A stretch of 64,000 nt of DNA, taken from the NCBI GenBank assembly GCA_023423895.1, contig JAFAER010000030.1, positions 1 to 64,000 of the forward strand, in the 5' to 3' direction. This DNA comes from Pseudomonadota bacterium. Its GTDB lineage: Bacteria > Myxococcota_A > Polyangia > Polyangiales > Polyangiaceae. A program made the position numbers and the translations under genes. The notes under the pieces were generated by a model. The model was given only the letters and a program-made list of their open reading frames with translations. It made no database searches and was not told the DNA's origin. Of this stretch, positions 46,298-55,052 are shown in pieces. The first letter of the stretch is position 1; every line of letters starts with the position of its first letter.

Positions 46298-47863
46298 ATG
46301 CTCGTGCGCTCGATGCCAGTCTCGCCTGCACATGCGAAAGACCCCGTGGTCGCCGGACCGCTCGGCGGGCTGGCGATCTCGGCGGTGCGCGCAGCAACGC
46401 CGATGATGATCGTGCGGGCGATCCGCTGGTATCGCGATCTCGCCCGGCTCGGCCTGCATCTCCCGTTCTTCCTCGTCCACGACTTCGGCCTGCTCTACGC
46501 CGCTCCGAAAGAGCAGCTCGAGATCGGCGCCCGGCCGGGGCTCGACAACGTCGCAACGCGCATCCCGCGGTCCGCCGAGCTGCTCACCACGTATCGCTCG
46601 ATTCTCGGCGAAATCGCGACGAGCGACGCGAGCGCGCGGGCGCGGAGCATGCGCCTCAGCGACGATCTCGTCGTCGTCGTGCTCGCGCGCGTGCTCGGCT
46701 CGCTCGTCCAGCGCACGAACATGCGCCCGCCATATCCCGCGACGCTCCCGCTCGACCCGGAGATGGTGCGGGACCTCGACCCGCAGCTCGCGGGTCTGTT
46801 CGGGGCGCTGCCGCGAAACTTCGAGCTGGCCGTGCTCGACAGCTTGGCGCGGTCGCGGCTCCACATCCTCACGCTCGCAGACGCCCTCGACCTCGACACG
46901 CTGCGCCTCCTCGGGATGCTCGGGCCCGAGTCGACGGCCGCCGGGGCGCTCGCACACGTCGATCTGCTGGCAGCGATCTCGAGCCCCGCAGCAAACGACA
47001 TCGTGAACTTCTCGCTCGAGCTCTTGCCGAGCGTGCTCGAGACCCACCGCGCCAAAGCGACCGGCACCCATGCCGTGCACGGCTACGCGGGCATCGGAAA
47101 CAAAGGCTCGCTCGACTCGCTCGTCCTCACGGAGCTCGCGTGGGACGAAAACGAGTTCGCGCGGAGGATGATCGAGAACGAGATCCTCTTCTACACGCGT
47201 GAACAAGCGCCGGACGAGGCGCGGCGCCTGCACTACCTCCTGATCGACGCATCCGCGTCCATGCGCGGCGATCGGCAGGTGTTCGCGCGCGGCCTCTCGA
47301 TCGCGCTCGGAAAGAAGCTCCAGCTCGCCGGCGAGGAAGTGTGGATGCGCTTCTTCGATTCGCGCCTGTACGACGTTCAGCGCTCCCGTCCTGGGCAGCT
47401 GCCGGCCGCATACATCCTCGGGTTCAAGGGTGAACGCGGTCGCAACCCGGCGCGCGTCTTCGCGCAGCTCGCCACCGAGCTCGCCCTCTTGCGTGCGCGT
47501 GACCAGCGGGATCCCGTCGTGCATCTGATCACGCACGCGGCGCTGCACGTGCCGCGACAGCTGGTCCAGGAGGTCCGGCGGCAGGCACACCTGTTCGGCG
47601 TGTTCATCCTGCCGAGCGGCGGCGAGCTCGATCTCGAATACCTCGATCTGCTCGAAGGGCACGCCGTCGTCGATCACGCGACGCTCACCGAGAAAAACGC
47701 GCGCGCGGCCGCGGCAACGAAGATCGTCGACGCCGCCGCCGAGCTCAACGACCGCGTCCCGCCGTCGCTCCAGCCGCGGAGCCTGCGCCCAGGTGGCGGC
47801 GAGGAGGCACCCGCATCGCTGCGTGCGCCGCGAAGCTCGATGCCGCCGTCCGTTCCACGCTGA
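46298..47863 (+). CDS. VWA-domain protein
   Basis: 521 residues. The N-terminal 300 residues are helical and unassigned. A von Willebrand factor A domain follows (about 312-460) with MIDAS motif DASAS (Asp317, Ser319, Ser321) and a DPVVHLITHA strand. C-terminal 60 residues are low complexity. No signal peptide, so cytoplasmic. Bacterial VWA proteins of this layout (CoxE/ViaA-like) often pair with MoxR AAA+ ATPases, but none is adjacent. ATG 46313 is an alternative start. Confidence 0.8.
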   Translation: MLVRSMPVSPAHAKDPVVAGPLGGLAISAVRAATPMMIVRAIRWYRDLARLGLHLPFFLVHDFGLLYAAPKEQLEIGARPGLDNVATRIPRSAELLTTYRSILGEIATSDASARARSMRLSDDLVVVVLARVLGSLVQRTNMRPPYPATLPLDPEMVRDLDPQLAGLFGALPRNFELAVLDSLARSRLHILTLADALDLDTLRLLGMLGPESTAAGALAHVDLLAAISSPAANDIVNFSLELLPSVLETHRAKATGTHAVHGYAGIGNKGSLDSLVLTELAWDENEFARRMIENEILFYTREQAPDEARRLHYLLIDASASMRGDRQVFARGLSIALGKKLQLAGEEVWMRFFDSRLYDVQRSRPGQLPAAYILGFKGERGRNPARVFAQLATELALLRARDQRDPVVHLITHAALHVPRQLVQEVRRQAHLFGVFILPSGGELDLEYLDLLEGHAVVDHATLTEKNARAAAATKIVDAAAELNDRVPPSLQPRSLRPGGGEEAPASLRAPRSSMPPSVPR

Positions 47864-47869
47864 GCGAGG

Positions 47870-48415
47870 TCAGTCGCAGTGCCACGGCTCGACCGCAGCG
47901 AGCCCTCCAGGCCCCCCGTCGTCCGCCGTGAGGACCGAATGGATCACCTTCGCGCCGTTTTCTTCGACGACGTAGAAGTGCACGGGCGTCTTCTTGCCGG
48001 GCTCTTCGACGGTCACCGTCACGCAGCTCTTGCCCGGGCCGCTGGTGCTCGAAGAAGCGATGTCGGTGTCCGTCGACCGGGCGATCAGCGCGGTGTGGAG
48101 CACGTGCGGGAAGGCGTCCGGAGACAGCTCCCCTTTCCGCGCGCTCGCGAGCATGGCGTAGGCCTCGGAGTTCTTCTTCTCACGGACGAGCTGGACGTAC
48201 GCCTTCACTGCGGAGCGATCGCCTCCGGTCACGAGCACGATGGCCGTGACGCCGGCGGCGATGGCCGCGATGCCGGCGAGGAGCGGAAGGAAGAACTTGA
48301 GCGCGCCGCCGGTATGGCGTCGGCGCCCGCCGACACGTGATGAAGGAACCCCCTCCAGATCCGCAAGCGAGCCCCTCTTCGTGGATGGCGGCGGCGGAGG
48401 CGGGTCGATCGTCAA
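47870..48415 (-). CDS. Hypothetical single-pass membrane protein
   Basis: 181 residues from TTG 48415. This start is chosen over GTG 48469 because a full AAGGAGGT lies 6 nt upstream and it falls 28 bp after the upstream stop. Pro-rich cytoplasmic N-tail (TIDPPPPPPSTKRG), basic stretch, one membrane helix (about 55-78, FFLPLLAGIAAIAAGVTAIV), then a periplasmic domain with two cysteines (KSCVTVTVEEPG, PWHC). Family not recognised. Follows the 296-residue gene in one operon. Confidence 0.7.
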   Translation of the reverse strand: MTIDPPPPPPSTKRGSLADLEGVPSSRVGGRRRHTGGALKFFLPLLAGIAAIAAGVTAIVLVTGGDRSAVKAYVQLVREKKNSEAYAMLASARKGELSPDAFPHVLHTALIARSTDTDIASSSTSGPGKSCVTVTVEEPGKKTPVHFYVVEENGAKVIHSVLTADDGGPGGLAAVEPWHCD

Positions 48416-48421
48416 CGCGCG

Positions 48422-48429
48422 ACCTCCTT
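48422..48429 (-). promoter_or_regulatory. Perfect Shine-Dalgarno that fixes a TTG start
   Basis: AAGGAGGT with a 6-nt spacer to TTG 48415. It is the most complete ribosome site in the window and precedes a TTG, so it decides the start of the downstream membrane protein. Confidence 0.75.
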
Positions 48430-48443
48430 CAGCGACCTGGAGC

Positions 48444-49334
48444 TCATCGCCGATCCCGCTTCTTTCCACGACCGCGCGTGCCGTGCCGGATGATCGTCGG
48501 ATCGCGCGGCGGTCCTTTGCTCGTCTCCACGAGCTCCTTGATGTCCTTGATCTCGTCGCGGAACGACTTCTTCATCTGTGTGTCGTCGATGTTCGACAGA
48601 ATCGCATCGCGCAGCTCCGGGACCTTCACGTATTCCGCCCAGATCCGGTAGCGGTCGAACATCTGCTGCGAGAAGCGCCGCGCGACCGCCTTCGGCGCCG
48701 ATCCGAGCGCCTCGACGAGCGCCTTGTGACCAGGGTAGCGGAAGGCCGACCGCGGCGCCTCGTGCGCGAGCATGAAAGCGTCGTGGAGCAGGTTGATGGG
48801 CTGGTGGAACTCTTCGTAGGCGTAGGTCTCGAGCCACATCGGCTCGGCGAGCGCGCGAATGACAGCGGCGGCGTGGAAGTAGCGATCCATCCACGACTCG
48901 ACCTTTTCGCCGAGGTCCTCGCCCATCTTGCTGCCCATCATGGCGAGCGCGAACGGGACGGCGTCGCGGACACGGAAGCGCACGTCGTCGGCCTTCTCCT
49001 CGAGCAGCGCGAGCGCGCGATCGCGGAGGTCCTTCGCGGTCACGGCCCGCGCTCCGATGGCAAGCACACCACAGACGCTCAGGAACTCCTTGCCCGATGC
49101 GCCGCGCGCCTCGTCGGGCGGGAGGTTCGCCATGGCGAATGCCAGCTCGTCGACCTTCGATCCGATGCGCGCGCATTCCTGCGCGAACGCGACCCCGAGG
49201 TTCATGTTCACGCGTGGACCCGGCAGACCCGACTGCAGCTCGAGCTGCCGGTACAGATCCGCGGGCCTCCCCGCGATCGCTCGCTCCAGGGCGGCGGTTA
49301 ACTCGGCGCTGCGCAGCCCCTCTGCCTTCTTCAT
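48444..49334 (-). CDS. Conserved hypothetical helical protein
   Basis: 296 residues from ATG 49334. Predominantly helical with HEAT-like pairs (LRDRALALLEEKADDVRFRV, WMDRYFHAAAVIRALAEP) and a basic C-terminal tail. No signal or membrane segment. Function not recognised. First gene of a pair with the membrane protein downstream. Confidence 0.7.
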   Translation of the reverse strand: MKKAEGLRSAELTAALERAIAGRPADLYRQLELQSGLPGPRVNMNLGVAFAQECARIGSKVDELAFAMANLPPDEARGASGKEFLSVCGVLAIGARAVTAKDLRDRALALLEEKADDVRFRVRDAVPFALAMMGSKMGEDLGEKVESWMDRYFHAAAVIRALAEPMWLETYAYEEFHQPINLLHDAFMLAHEAPRSAFRYPGHKALVEALGSAPKAVARRFSQQMFDRYRIWAEYVKVPELRDAILSNIDDTQMKKSFRDEIKDIKELVETSKGPPRDPTIIRHGTRGRGKKRDRR

Positions 49335-49387
49335 GCCGGGAGCACGTTTACCATGCAGCGTCGATGCGAACAGGATGTCGAGAGCGG

Positions 49388-49461
49388 TAGCCCCTGCTGG
49401 ATTCGAACCAGCGACCGAGTCATTAGAAATAACTTGCTCTATCCAGCTGAGCTAAGGGGCC
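49388..49461 (-). tRNA. tRNA-Arg (anticodon UCU)
   Basis: 74-nt cloverleaf read on the minus strand: acceptor GGCCCCU/AGGGGCU, D arm GCUC/GAGC, anticodon stem AGUUA/UGACU with loop UUUCUAA (anticodon UCU), variable loop, T arm GCUGG-UUCGAAU-CCAGC, discriminator A. CCA is not encoded. Oddities: the 1-72 pair is G-U, and the anticodon stem is AU-rich with one G-U wobble, which is unusual in such a GC-rich genome. Confidence 0.92.
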
Positions 49462-49551
49462 AAGTGCTGGCGCGGCGGCTGCCGTACCTGCCGAGCCCCA
49501 CCATACCGCGGGGCTCGTGCCCTTTCCAACCCCTGGCGGCCGTCTCCTCCG

Positions 49552-50316
49552 TCACCGCTCGCCACGTTCGCCACGTTCGCCACGTTCGCAGGAGCGGAGG
49601 AACGTCTCGAGCATGCGGTCGATGCGGCCCTCGAACGCTTCTTCGAGCTCGCGCGTAGGCGTGCGGCCGAGCGCACCTGCAAAGGCGCGTCGGCCGAACA
49701 GCCATGTCGTCGTCAGGGCGAACGAGGCGACCAGCAGGAACTCGAGATCTTCCCGCGAAGCCGTCGAGCGCGCTTCGAGCGCGTCAGTGAGCAGCTTCAA
49801 GCCCTGCATCCGGTGGGTGAAGAAGTCGTCGGACGCGACACGCCCGCTGAGCAGCGCCCAGACGACGAGTCGCATGGTCGCCGGATCGGCGGCCGCCTTC
49901 GCGACCGCTCGCCGATGCGCGCTGAGGAGGGTGTTGGCGTCGGCGTGCTCCGTCACCAGGCTCAGCACCGTCGGCACGAGCTCCTCGCGCAGCTTGACGA
50001 AGCGCTGCTCGAGCGTCGCCTCGACGAGCGCCGAATACGTCCCGAAATAGTGGGTGACCAGCGCGTGACTCACGCCGGCCTCGCGAGCCACGTCCTTGAG
50101 ACCGACGACGTCGGGGAGCTGCGTCGCGAAGACGCGGGCCGCCGCGTCGAGGATGAGCGCCCGTGCCTCCTCTGGCGTCCGCCGCGCTCGCTTTCCGTCC
50201 TTCGGGGCGTGCGGGTCGCGTGTTTCGTCTGCGGCGCCTCGCGCGGGTTTCGCGTTCGTGCGGCTGACCTCTCTTGCGCCGCGGCTTGCGAGCGAACGCG
50301 GCTTCCGTACGGGCAT
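49552..50316 (-). CDS. TetR/AcrR-family transcriptional regulator
   Basis: 254 residues. A 45-residue basic N-tail precedes the HTH (about 55-100: ILDAAARVFATQLPDVVGLKDV, AGVSHALVTHYFGTYSAL), then a helical ligand domain. The C-terminus GERGERGER is encoded by a 9-bp tandem repeat. Divergent from the coq4-like gene, with two matching palindromes between them, so it very likely represses that gene and perhaps itself. A shorter start after the basic tail is possible. Confidence 0.88.
   Translation of the reverse strand: MPVRKPRSLASRGAREVSRTNAKPARGAADETRDPHAPKDGKRARRTPEEARALILDAAARVFATQLPDVVGLKDVAREAGVSHALVTHYFGTYSALVEATLEQRFVKLREELVPTVLSLVTEHADANTLLSAHRRAVAKAAADPATMRLVVWALLSGRVASDDFFTHRMQGLKLLTDALEARSTASREDLEFLLVASFALTTTWLFGRRAFAGALGRTPTRELEEAFEGRIDRMLETFLRSCERGERGERGER
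49561..49587. repeat. Three copies of a 9-bp repeat at the end of the TetR gene
   Basis: GCCACGTTC repeated exactly three times, encoding the Gly-Glu-Arg repeats of the TetR C-terminus. A 9-bp unit keeps the frame, so copy number can vary without breaking the protein. Confidence 0.6.
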
Positions 50317-50334
50317 GACGGCACCCTAGCCACC

Positions 50335-50352
50335 ATTGTCACGGTTGACAAT
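50335..50352. promoter_or_regulatory. TetR-type operator 1
   Basis: ATTGTCA-CGGT-TGACAAT: perfect 7-bp inverted repeat with a 4-bp centre. It covers the TTGACA -35 box (50345-50350) of the coq4 promoter and sits 18 bp upstream of the tetR start. Same core as operator 2. Confidence 0.75.
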
Positions 50353-50372
50353 TACGAGTCCAAACCTATTGT
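50345..50372 (+). promoter_or_regulatory. Sigma-70-like promoter of coq4
   Basis: TTGACA (50345-50350), 16-bp spacer, TATTGT (50367-50372). The -35 lies in operator 1 and the -10 in operator 2, so a bound repressor would block polymerase at both boxes. Confidence 0.6.
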
Positions 50373-50386
50373 CATTGGTGACAATA
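50367..50386. promoter_or_regulatory. TetR-type operator 2
   Basis: TATTGTCA-TTGG-TGACAATA: perfect 8-bp inverted repeat with a 4-bp centre. Its centre is 33 bp (about three helical turns) from that of operator 1, so two dimers would bind on the same face of the DNA. It ends where the coq4 ribosome site begins. Confidence 0.75.
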
Positions 50387-50398
50387 AAGGAGCCTCGA

Positions 50399-51076
50399 AT
50401 GAACGCACTCGCCCGCTCGTTGCCGTCCCCGCCCGCAATCCCCTCCGTATTCGAACGCGCGGGAATCGCGCTTCGAGCGCTTGCCGTCCTCGCCCGCGAC
50501 CACGGGCGGCTCGATCAGGTCCTCGTCCTCACGCAGGCCGTGAACGCGGGGCGGGTCGCGCGCGCCGTGGAAGAGCTCGAGGCCACCGAAGCCGGCCGAT
50601 GGCTCTTCGCCACACGCCCGCGCATCGATCGCACCCACGTCGACTTCGACGCGCTTCGGAGCCTTCCCGACGGCACGCTCGGTCGCGAGTACACCCGCTT
50701 CCTCGACGACAACGGCATCACACCGGACGCGTTCGAGGAGCTGCCGAGCGTGGGCGACGAACGCGCCGCCTGGGTCATGCTCCGGATGCGCCAGACGCAC
50801 GATCTCTGGCATGTGCTCACGGGCTACGCGCCGGACGTTCGCGGAGAGCTGCTCCTCCAGGCCTTCACGTATGCGCAGCTCCGGGCCCCGAGCGCGCTCC
50901 TGCTCGTGGTGTTCGGCGCGATCCGCTGGATGAAGCTCGACGGTAACCACCTCTCCGAGCTCCGTCATGCGTACCGCCGGGGCAAGGCAGCGAGCTTCCT
51001 CCCGACCTTCCGCTGGGAGGAGCACTGGACGACGCCCGTGAGCGAGCTCCGCACGATCCTCGCTTGCCCCGCGTGA
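50399..51076 (+). CDS. Coq4-like protein (ubiquinone biosynthesis family)
   Basis: 225 residues from ATG 50399 with AAAGGAG 6 nt upstream; the earlier in-frame start lies inside operator 1. Contains the Coq4 signature HDLWHVLTGY with zinc-type ligands His134, Asp135 and His138, plus FTYAQLRAPSALLL. In mitochondria Coq4 acts in coenzyme Q assembly; bacterial members under their own TetR control occur in myxobacteria and actinobacteria and may have other lipid-related roles. Divergent from its probable repressor. Confidence 0.85.
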   Translation: MNALARSLPSPPAIPSVFERAGIALRALAVLARDHGRLDQVLVLTQAVNAGRVARAVEELEATEAGRWLFATRPRIDRTHVDFDALRSLPDGTLGREYTRFLDDNGITPDAFEELPSVGDERAAWVMLRMRQTHDLWHVLTGYAPDVRGELLLQAFTYAQLRAPSALLLVVFGAIRWMKLDGNHLSELRHAYRRGKAASFLPTFRWEEHWTTPVSELRTILACPA

Positions 51077-51105
51077 GGAGGCTGAAGGGCCTGACGACGC
51101 GCGCG

Positions 51106-52110
51106 TCAGCCGCGCAGCAGCTCTTCCCAGTGCTGCGGGAGGACCGCGCGGGGCATCACGTCCGCGCGCGTCGCTTGCGACACAGGCGCGAGCGACGCCT
51201 TGTAGAGCGGCGCATGCGCCACCTCGAACCCCGCCGCCATCGTGAGCCCGAGCTCGAGCTCTCCGACGTTCGGCCAGCGCGCGTCCGGAGTACGAAGCAG
51301 CGCGGCATGCACCGCCCGCGCGATCGTCGGTGTCACCCACGGCGCCGCTTGCTGCAGGTGCGGGACCTGCGCTTGCCCGACGAGGAACGCCATGAACGAG
51401 CCCGATCGGGCGAAGGCCACGTTGCCGGTGAGCGCGTGGAAGAGGACCATCCCGAGGCTGAAGACGTCCGTGCGAGCGTCCACGCGCTTCGCGTTCTCCG
51501 CCTGCTCCGGGGACATGTAGTGCGGGGTCCCGAGGAGCGCGCCCGACGAGGTGAGAGAGTCGATCCCGGCGTCCTGGACCTTCGCGAGCCCGAAATCCGA
51601 CACCTTCACGACGACGAGACCGTCCTCCTCTTCGAGGAACAGGTTCGACGGCTTGATGTCGCGATGGATGATGCCAGCCGCATGTCCGGCGGCGATTCCG
51701 CGGCATGCCTGGACCACGAGAGGCACGGCGACGCTCGGCTCGAGCACCTTCACGCGCGCGAGGAGCTGCCCGAGATCTTCCCCGCGCATGCGCGGCATCA
51801 CGAGGTACGGCGCTCCCGTCGCGTCGTCCACGCCCGCATCGAGCAGAGAGAGGACGTTCTTGTGCACGAGGCGCGCGGACGCGTCGATCTCGCGAGCGAA
51901 CCGCGCCCGCGTCTCCGCTGCCGCTGCAGGCGCGCCCGGCCCGACGAGGAGCGTCTTGACCGCCACGACATGGCCGCGCTCGTCGGTCGCCTCGAAGACC
52001 GCGCCCATGCCACCGCTGCCGAGCTTCCCGCCGAGGACATACTTGCCCCCGAGGAGCGTCCCCGGGGGGATCGACGGTACGGAGGGGCGGGCCATCGGAC
52101 AGCATGGCAT
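51106..52110 (-). CDS. Soluble Ser/Thr protein kinase
   Basis: 334 residues from ATG 52110 (ATG 52095 also possible). Complete kinase domain: GSGGMG loop, invariant Lys in VAVKTLL, HRDIKPSN, DFGLAKV, GTPHYMSPEQ. No membrane helix; a C-terminal tail of about 60 residues follows the domain. Convergent with coq4 and divergent from the GMC oxidoreductase. Substrate unknown. Confidence 0.9.
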   Translation of the reverse strand: MPCCPMARPSVPSIPPGTLLGGKYVLGGKLGSGGMGAVFEATDERGHVVAVKTLLVGPGAPAAAAETRARFAREIDASARLVHKNVLSLLDAGVDDATGAPYLVMPRMRGEDLGQLLARVKVLEPSVAVPLVVQACRGIAAGHAAGIIHRDIKPSNLFLEEEDGLVVVKVSDFGLAKVQDAGIDSLTSSGALLGTPHYMSPEQAENAKRVDARTDVFSLGMVLFHALTGNVAFARSGSFMAFLVGQAQVPHLQQAAPWVTPTIARAVHAALLRTPDARWPNVGELELGLTMAAGFEVAHAPLYKASLAPVSQATRADVMPRAVLPQHWEELLRG

Positions 52111-52307
52111 CCTACTCGTTCGCGAGCCCGTCTCACCACCCTGGAGGTCGAGCTCGGGAGCTCACGAAGGTGCCCCGGCAGCGGCGGCAGCGGACCCGGT
52201 CCCCGAGCTCCAGCGGGCAATGCCCGCCGCGAAGCGGGGGGATTCGCCCGCCGTCGTTGCGCTCGCGGCGGCCCCTCTGGAGTGATACGGCTCGTTCGAT
52301 CGACGAG

Positions 52308-53909
52308 ATGAGCTTCGACTTCGACTACGCGATCATCGGCTCCGGGTTCGGCGGGAGCGTGTCGGCCCACCGGCTGACGGAGAAGGGCTACAGCGTCGTC
52401 GTCCTCGAGATGGGCAAGCGTTGGAAGAAGGACGACTTCCCCCACACGACCTGGAACGTCCGGAAGTACCTCTGGCGGCCCTGGCTCGGGATGTACGGCA
52501 TCCTCCAGATGACGCTCGTACGCGACGCGTTCTTCCTTCACGGCGCGGGCGTCGGCGGCGGCAGCTTGGTCTACGCGAATACGTTGCTCGTGCCGCCCGA
52601 CGAAGCGTTCGCCGATGTGAAGTGGGTCGGCCAGGACTGGAAGGCCGCGCTCGCCCCGCACTACGAGACGGCGAAGAAGATGCTCGGCGTCACCGAGAGC
52701 GCCGTCGTCGTCGAGACCGATCGCATGCTGAAGGAGGTCGCGGAAGAGATGGGCCGCGGCCACACGTGGAAGAAGGCCGACGTCGCGGTCTACTTCGGCG
52801 AGCCCGGCAAGACGGTCCCCGACCCGTACTTCGGCGGCGAAGGGCCGGAGCGGACGGGCTGCACGCTGTGCGGTGGCTGCATGGTGGGCTGCCGCGTCGG
52901 GGCGAAGAACTCGCTCGACCAGAACTATCTCTGGTTCGCCGAAAAGCGCGGTGCCGTCGTCCAGCCGGAGTCGCGCGTCGTCGACGTCGCGCCGCTCCCC
53001 GGTGGGGGCTACGAGCTCACGATCGAGAATTCCACGGGCTTTTTCCGCAAGCGCCGCAAGCTGCGCGCACGCGGCGTCGTCGTGTCTGCAGGCTCGTACG
53101 GAACCGTCGATCTGCTGATGCGGTGCAAGGAGCGCGGGAGCCTCTCGTCACTCTCCGACCAGCTCGGAACCTACCTCCGAACGAACAGCGAAGCGTTGCT
53201 CGGCGTCCGATCGAACAAGCCGGACGTCGACTACTCGCGAGGTATCGCGATCACGAGCGGCGTCTTCGTCGATGACAAGACGCACATCGAGGTCGTTCGC
53301 TATCCGAGGGGATCCGACGCGCTCGCGCCGCTCGCGACGGTGCTCACCGACGGCGGCGGCTGGCTCCCACGTCCGCTTCGTTGGCTCGGGACCGCCCTCC
53401 GGCATCCGCTCCAGTTCCTCCGGACCGTCATCCCGTTCGGCTGGGCGCAGAAGACGGCGATCCTCCTCGTCATGCAGCCGGTCGACAATCACCTGAAGTA
53501 CGAGCTGCGCCGTCCCTGGTACTGGCCGTTCTCGAAGAAGCTCGACAGCGCTCGCGGCAGCGGCGAGCCGGCACCGACGTACATCCCGGTCGCGAACCTC
53601 GTCGCCAAGAAGCTCGCGAAGAAGATGGACGGCACGCCCCAGAGCGGGCTCCTCGAGGTGCTCCTGAACAAGGCATCGACCGCGCACGTCCTCGGTGGAT
53701 GCCCGATGGCTCTCGGTCCCGACGAGGGCGTCGTCGATCCGAAGAGCCGCGCGTTCGGCTACGAGGATCTCTACATCGTCGACGGGTCGGTCATCCCCGC
53801 CAACCTCGGAGTGAACCCGAGCCTCACCATCACGGCGATGGCCGAGCACGCGATGAGCCACGTCCCGAGACGCGACGAGCGAACGTCGGGCGTCTGGGCG
53901 ACCGCCTGA
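52308..53909 (+). CDS. GMC-family (cholesterol-oxidase-like) FAD oxidoreductase
   Basis: 533 residues from ATG 52308, which starts directly on the FAD Rossmann motif YAIIGSGFGGSVSAHRL. Follows HGAGVGGGSLVYANTL, a cysteine cluster TGCTLCGGCMVGC found in this subfamily, and the C-terminal HVLGGCPM plus DGSVIPANLGVNPSLTITAM catalytic/FAD-closing segment. Oxidises an alcohol, likely a sterol- or lipid-like substrate. No signal peptide. The Cys cluster could bind metal; not established here. Confidence 0.9.
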   Translation: MSFDFDYAIIGSGFGGSVSAHRLTEKGYSVVVLEMGKRWKKDDFPHTTWNVRKYLWRPWLGMYGILQMTLVRDAFFLHGAGVGGGSLVYANTLLVPPDEAFADVKWVGQDWKAALAPHYETAKKMLGVTESAVVVETDRMLKEVAEEMGRGHTWKKADVAVYFGEPGKTVPDPYFGGEGPERTGCTLCGGCMVGCRVGAKNSLDQNYLWFAEKRGAVVQPESRVVDVAPLPGGGYELTIENSTGFFRKRRKLRARGVVVSAGSYGTVDLLMRCKERGSLSSLSDQLGTYLRTNSEALLGVRSNKPDVDYSRGIAITSGVFVDDKTHIEVVRYPRGSDALAPLATVLTDGGGWLPRPLRWLGTALRHPLQFLRTVIPFGWAQKTAILLVMQPVDNHLKYELRRPWYWPFSKKLDSARGSGEPAPTYIPVANLVAKKLAKKMDGTPQSGLLEVLLNKASTAHVLGGCPMALGPDEGVVDPKSRAFGYEDLYIVDGSVIPANLGVNPSLTITAMAEHAMSHVPRRDERTSGVWATA

Positions 53910-54176
53910 CGGCGCGCGCTGGCGCGGCACCTCCTTCCCTCGCTCGCTCCCTGCCTGCTACCCGCATGATCGAGTCGATCGCGGTCGGCGAAGCGATCGG
54001 TTGGATCGTTCGTCCCTCAAGGAAAAGTACGATCAGGGCTGACGCGCAGCGTCTCGCCTCCTGAAATCACACGATTTTTCGGCAAAGTGAGGCCGTGTAG
54101 GTCATGGTCTGACCCTTGCTGAAGTCACCTCCGGGAGCTCGGTCTCGCGACCCATCAGCGCTCCGTGAGGTGACCC

Positions 54177-54911
54177 GTGTCTGCAGCCAAACTGCTCGGA
54201 GTGATTGCGTTCACCAGCCTCGTCTCGTTCGTCGCCACCGGCTGCGCCGCGGAGACGATCGAAGATGACGAGGAGCTCGGTGAGTCCGAAGACCGCCTCC
54301 TCGCTGGACGTCGTCTGAGCCCCTCGGAGATCGCCGGGCACCTGCGCGCGGCAGGCTTCCCCGAGAACCAGATCGGACGCATGGTCTGCACCGCGAAGTA
54401 CGAGTCGAGCTTCTACGAGCGCGCCTCGAACAAGAACCGCAACGGAAGCACCGACCGCGGCTTGTTCCAGATCAACAGCATCCACCTCGGGTCGATGCGT
54501 GGATGTCCGTCGCGCGGGAACGCAGACGCGCTCTGGAGCTCTGCGACGAACGCGAAGTGCGCGTTCGCCATCTGGCAGGCGCAGGGCAACCGCGCCTGGT
54601 ACGGGTACCGGAAACACAAGACCGAGTGCGACAGCTACCCGGCCCCGCGCAGCTCTCAGGCACCGTCGAACGACGGCGTGTTGCAGGACGCGAACAGCCC
54701 GAACGACGGCAACAGCAGCGGCAGCGAGCCGGACGAGGGGACCGAGGGCGGCTGCTGGTCGGCGACGCTGCAGGACATGGTCGACGCGCGTACCTGCGTG
54801 CAGTCGAAGTCGAACGGGATCTGGATGCAGTGCATGGACGGAGCGTGGTACCGCGGCGGCGGCTCGACGTCGGGCCCGTTCGGCCAGTGCATCGGCTCGC
54901 ACCCGCTCTGA
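54177..54911 (+). CDS. Lysozyme-like lipoprotein (C-type lysozyme/IagB-type glycosidase fold)
   Basis: 244 residues from GTG 54177, GAGGTG just upstream. Lipobox VATGC, acidic linker, then a lysozyme-like domain (about 48-160). The catalytic Glu76 lies in CTAKYESSF and Asp93 in NGSTDRGLFQINS, 17 residues apart as in C-type lysozyme Glu35/Asp52, and Cys71 precedes Glu76 by five as in Cys30/Glu35. Later Cys in NAKCAFAIW and KTEC fit a disulfide pair. The tail (165-244) is a Ser/Gly linker and a small Cys domain. Likely cleaves peptidoglycan. IagB/VirB1-type transglycosylases share some motifs, so the exact class is uncertain. Confidence 0.8.
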   Translation: MSAAKLLGVIAFTSLVSFVATGCAAETIEDDEELGESEDRLLAGRRLSPSEIAGHLRAAGFPENQIGRMVCTAKYESSFYERASNKNRNGSTDRGLFQINSIHLGSMRGCPSRGNADALWSSATNAKCAFAIWQAQGNRAWYGYRKHKTECDSYPAPRSSQAPSNDGVLQDANSPNDGNSSGSEPDEGTEGGCWSATLQDMVDARTCVQSKSNGIWMQCMDGAWYRGGGSTSGPFGQCIGSHPL

Positions 54912-55052
54912 TCGCCAGCCCACGACGCGCCGTTAGGTCCGCTCGGCCCGAGTCGGGCGGGCCTTCGTACGCTCGATCAGCCTGAGCCGGGCGGACGCCG
55001 CGCCGATCTCGTGCTTCCGCGTCCATTCCGCGGGCTGTTAGCCTTCGGGTCG

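Noticed and set aside
49388..49461. tRNA as an integration site of a mobile element
   Set aside because: No integrase, no repeat of the tRNA 3' end and no foreign-looking genes beside it.
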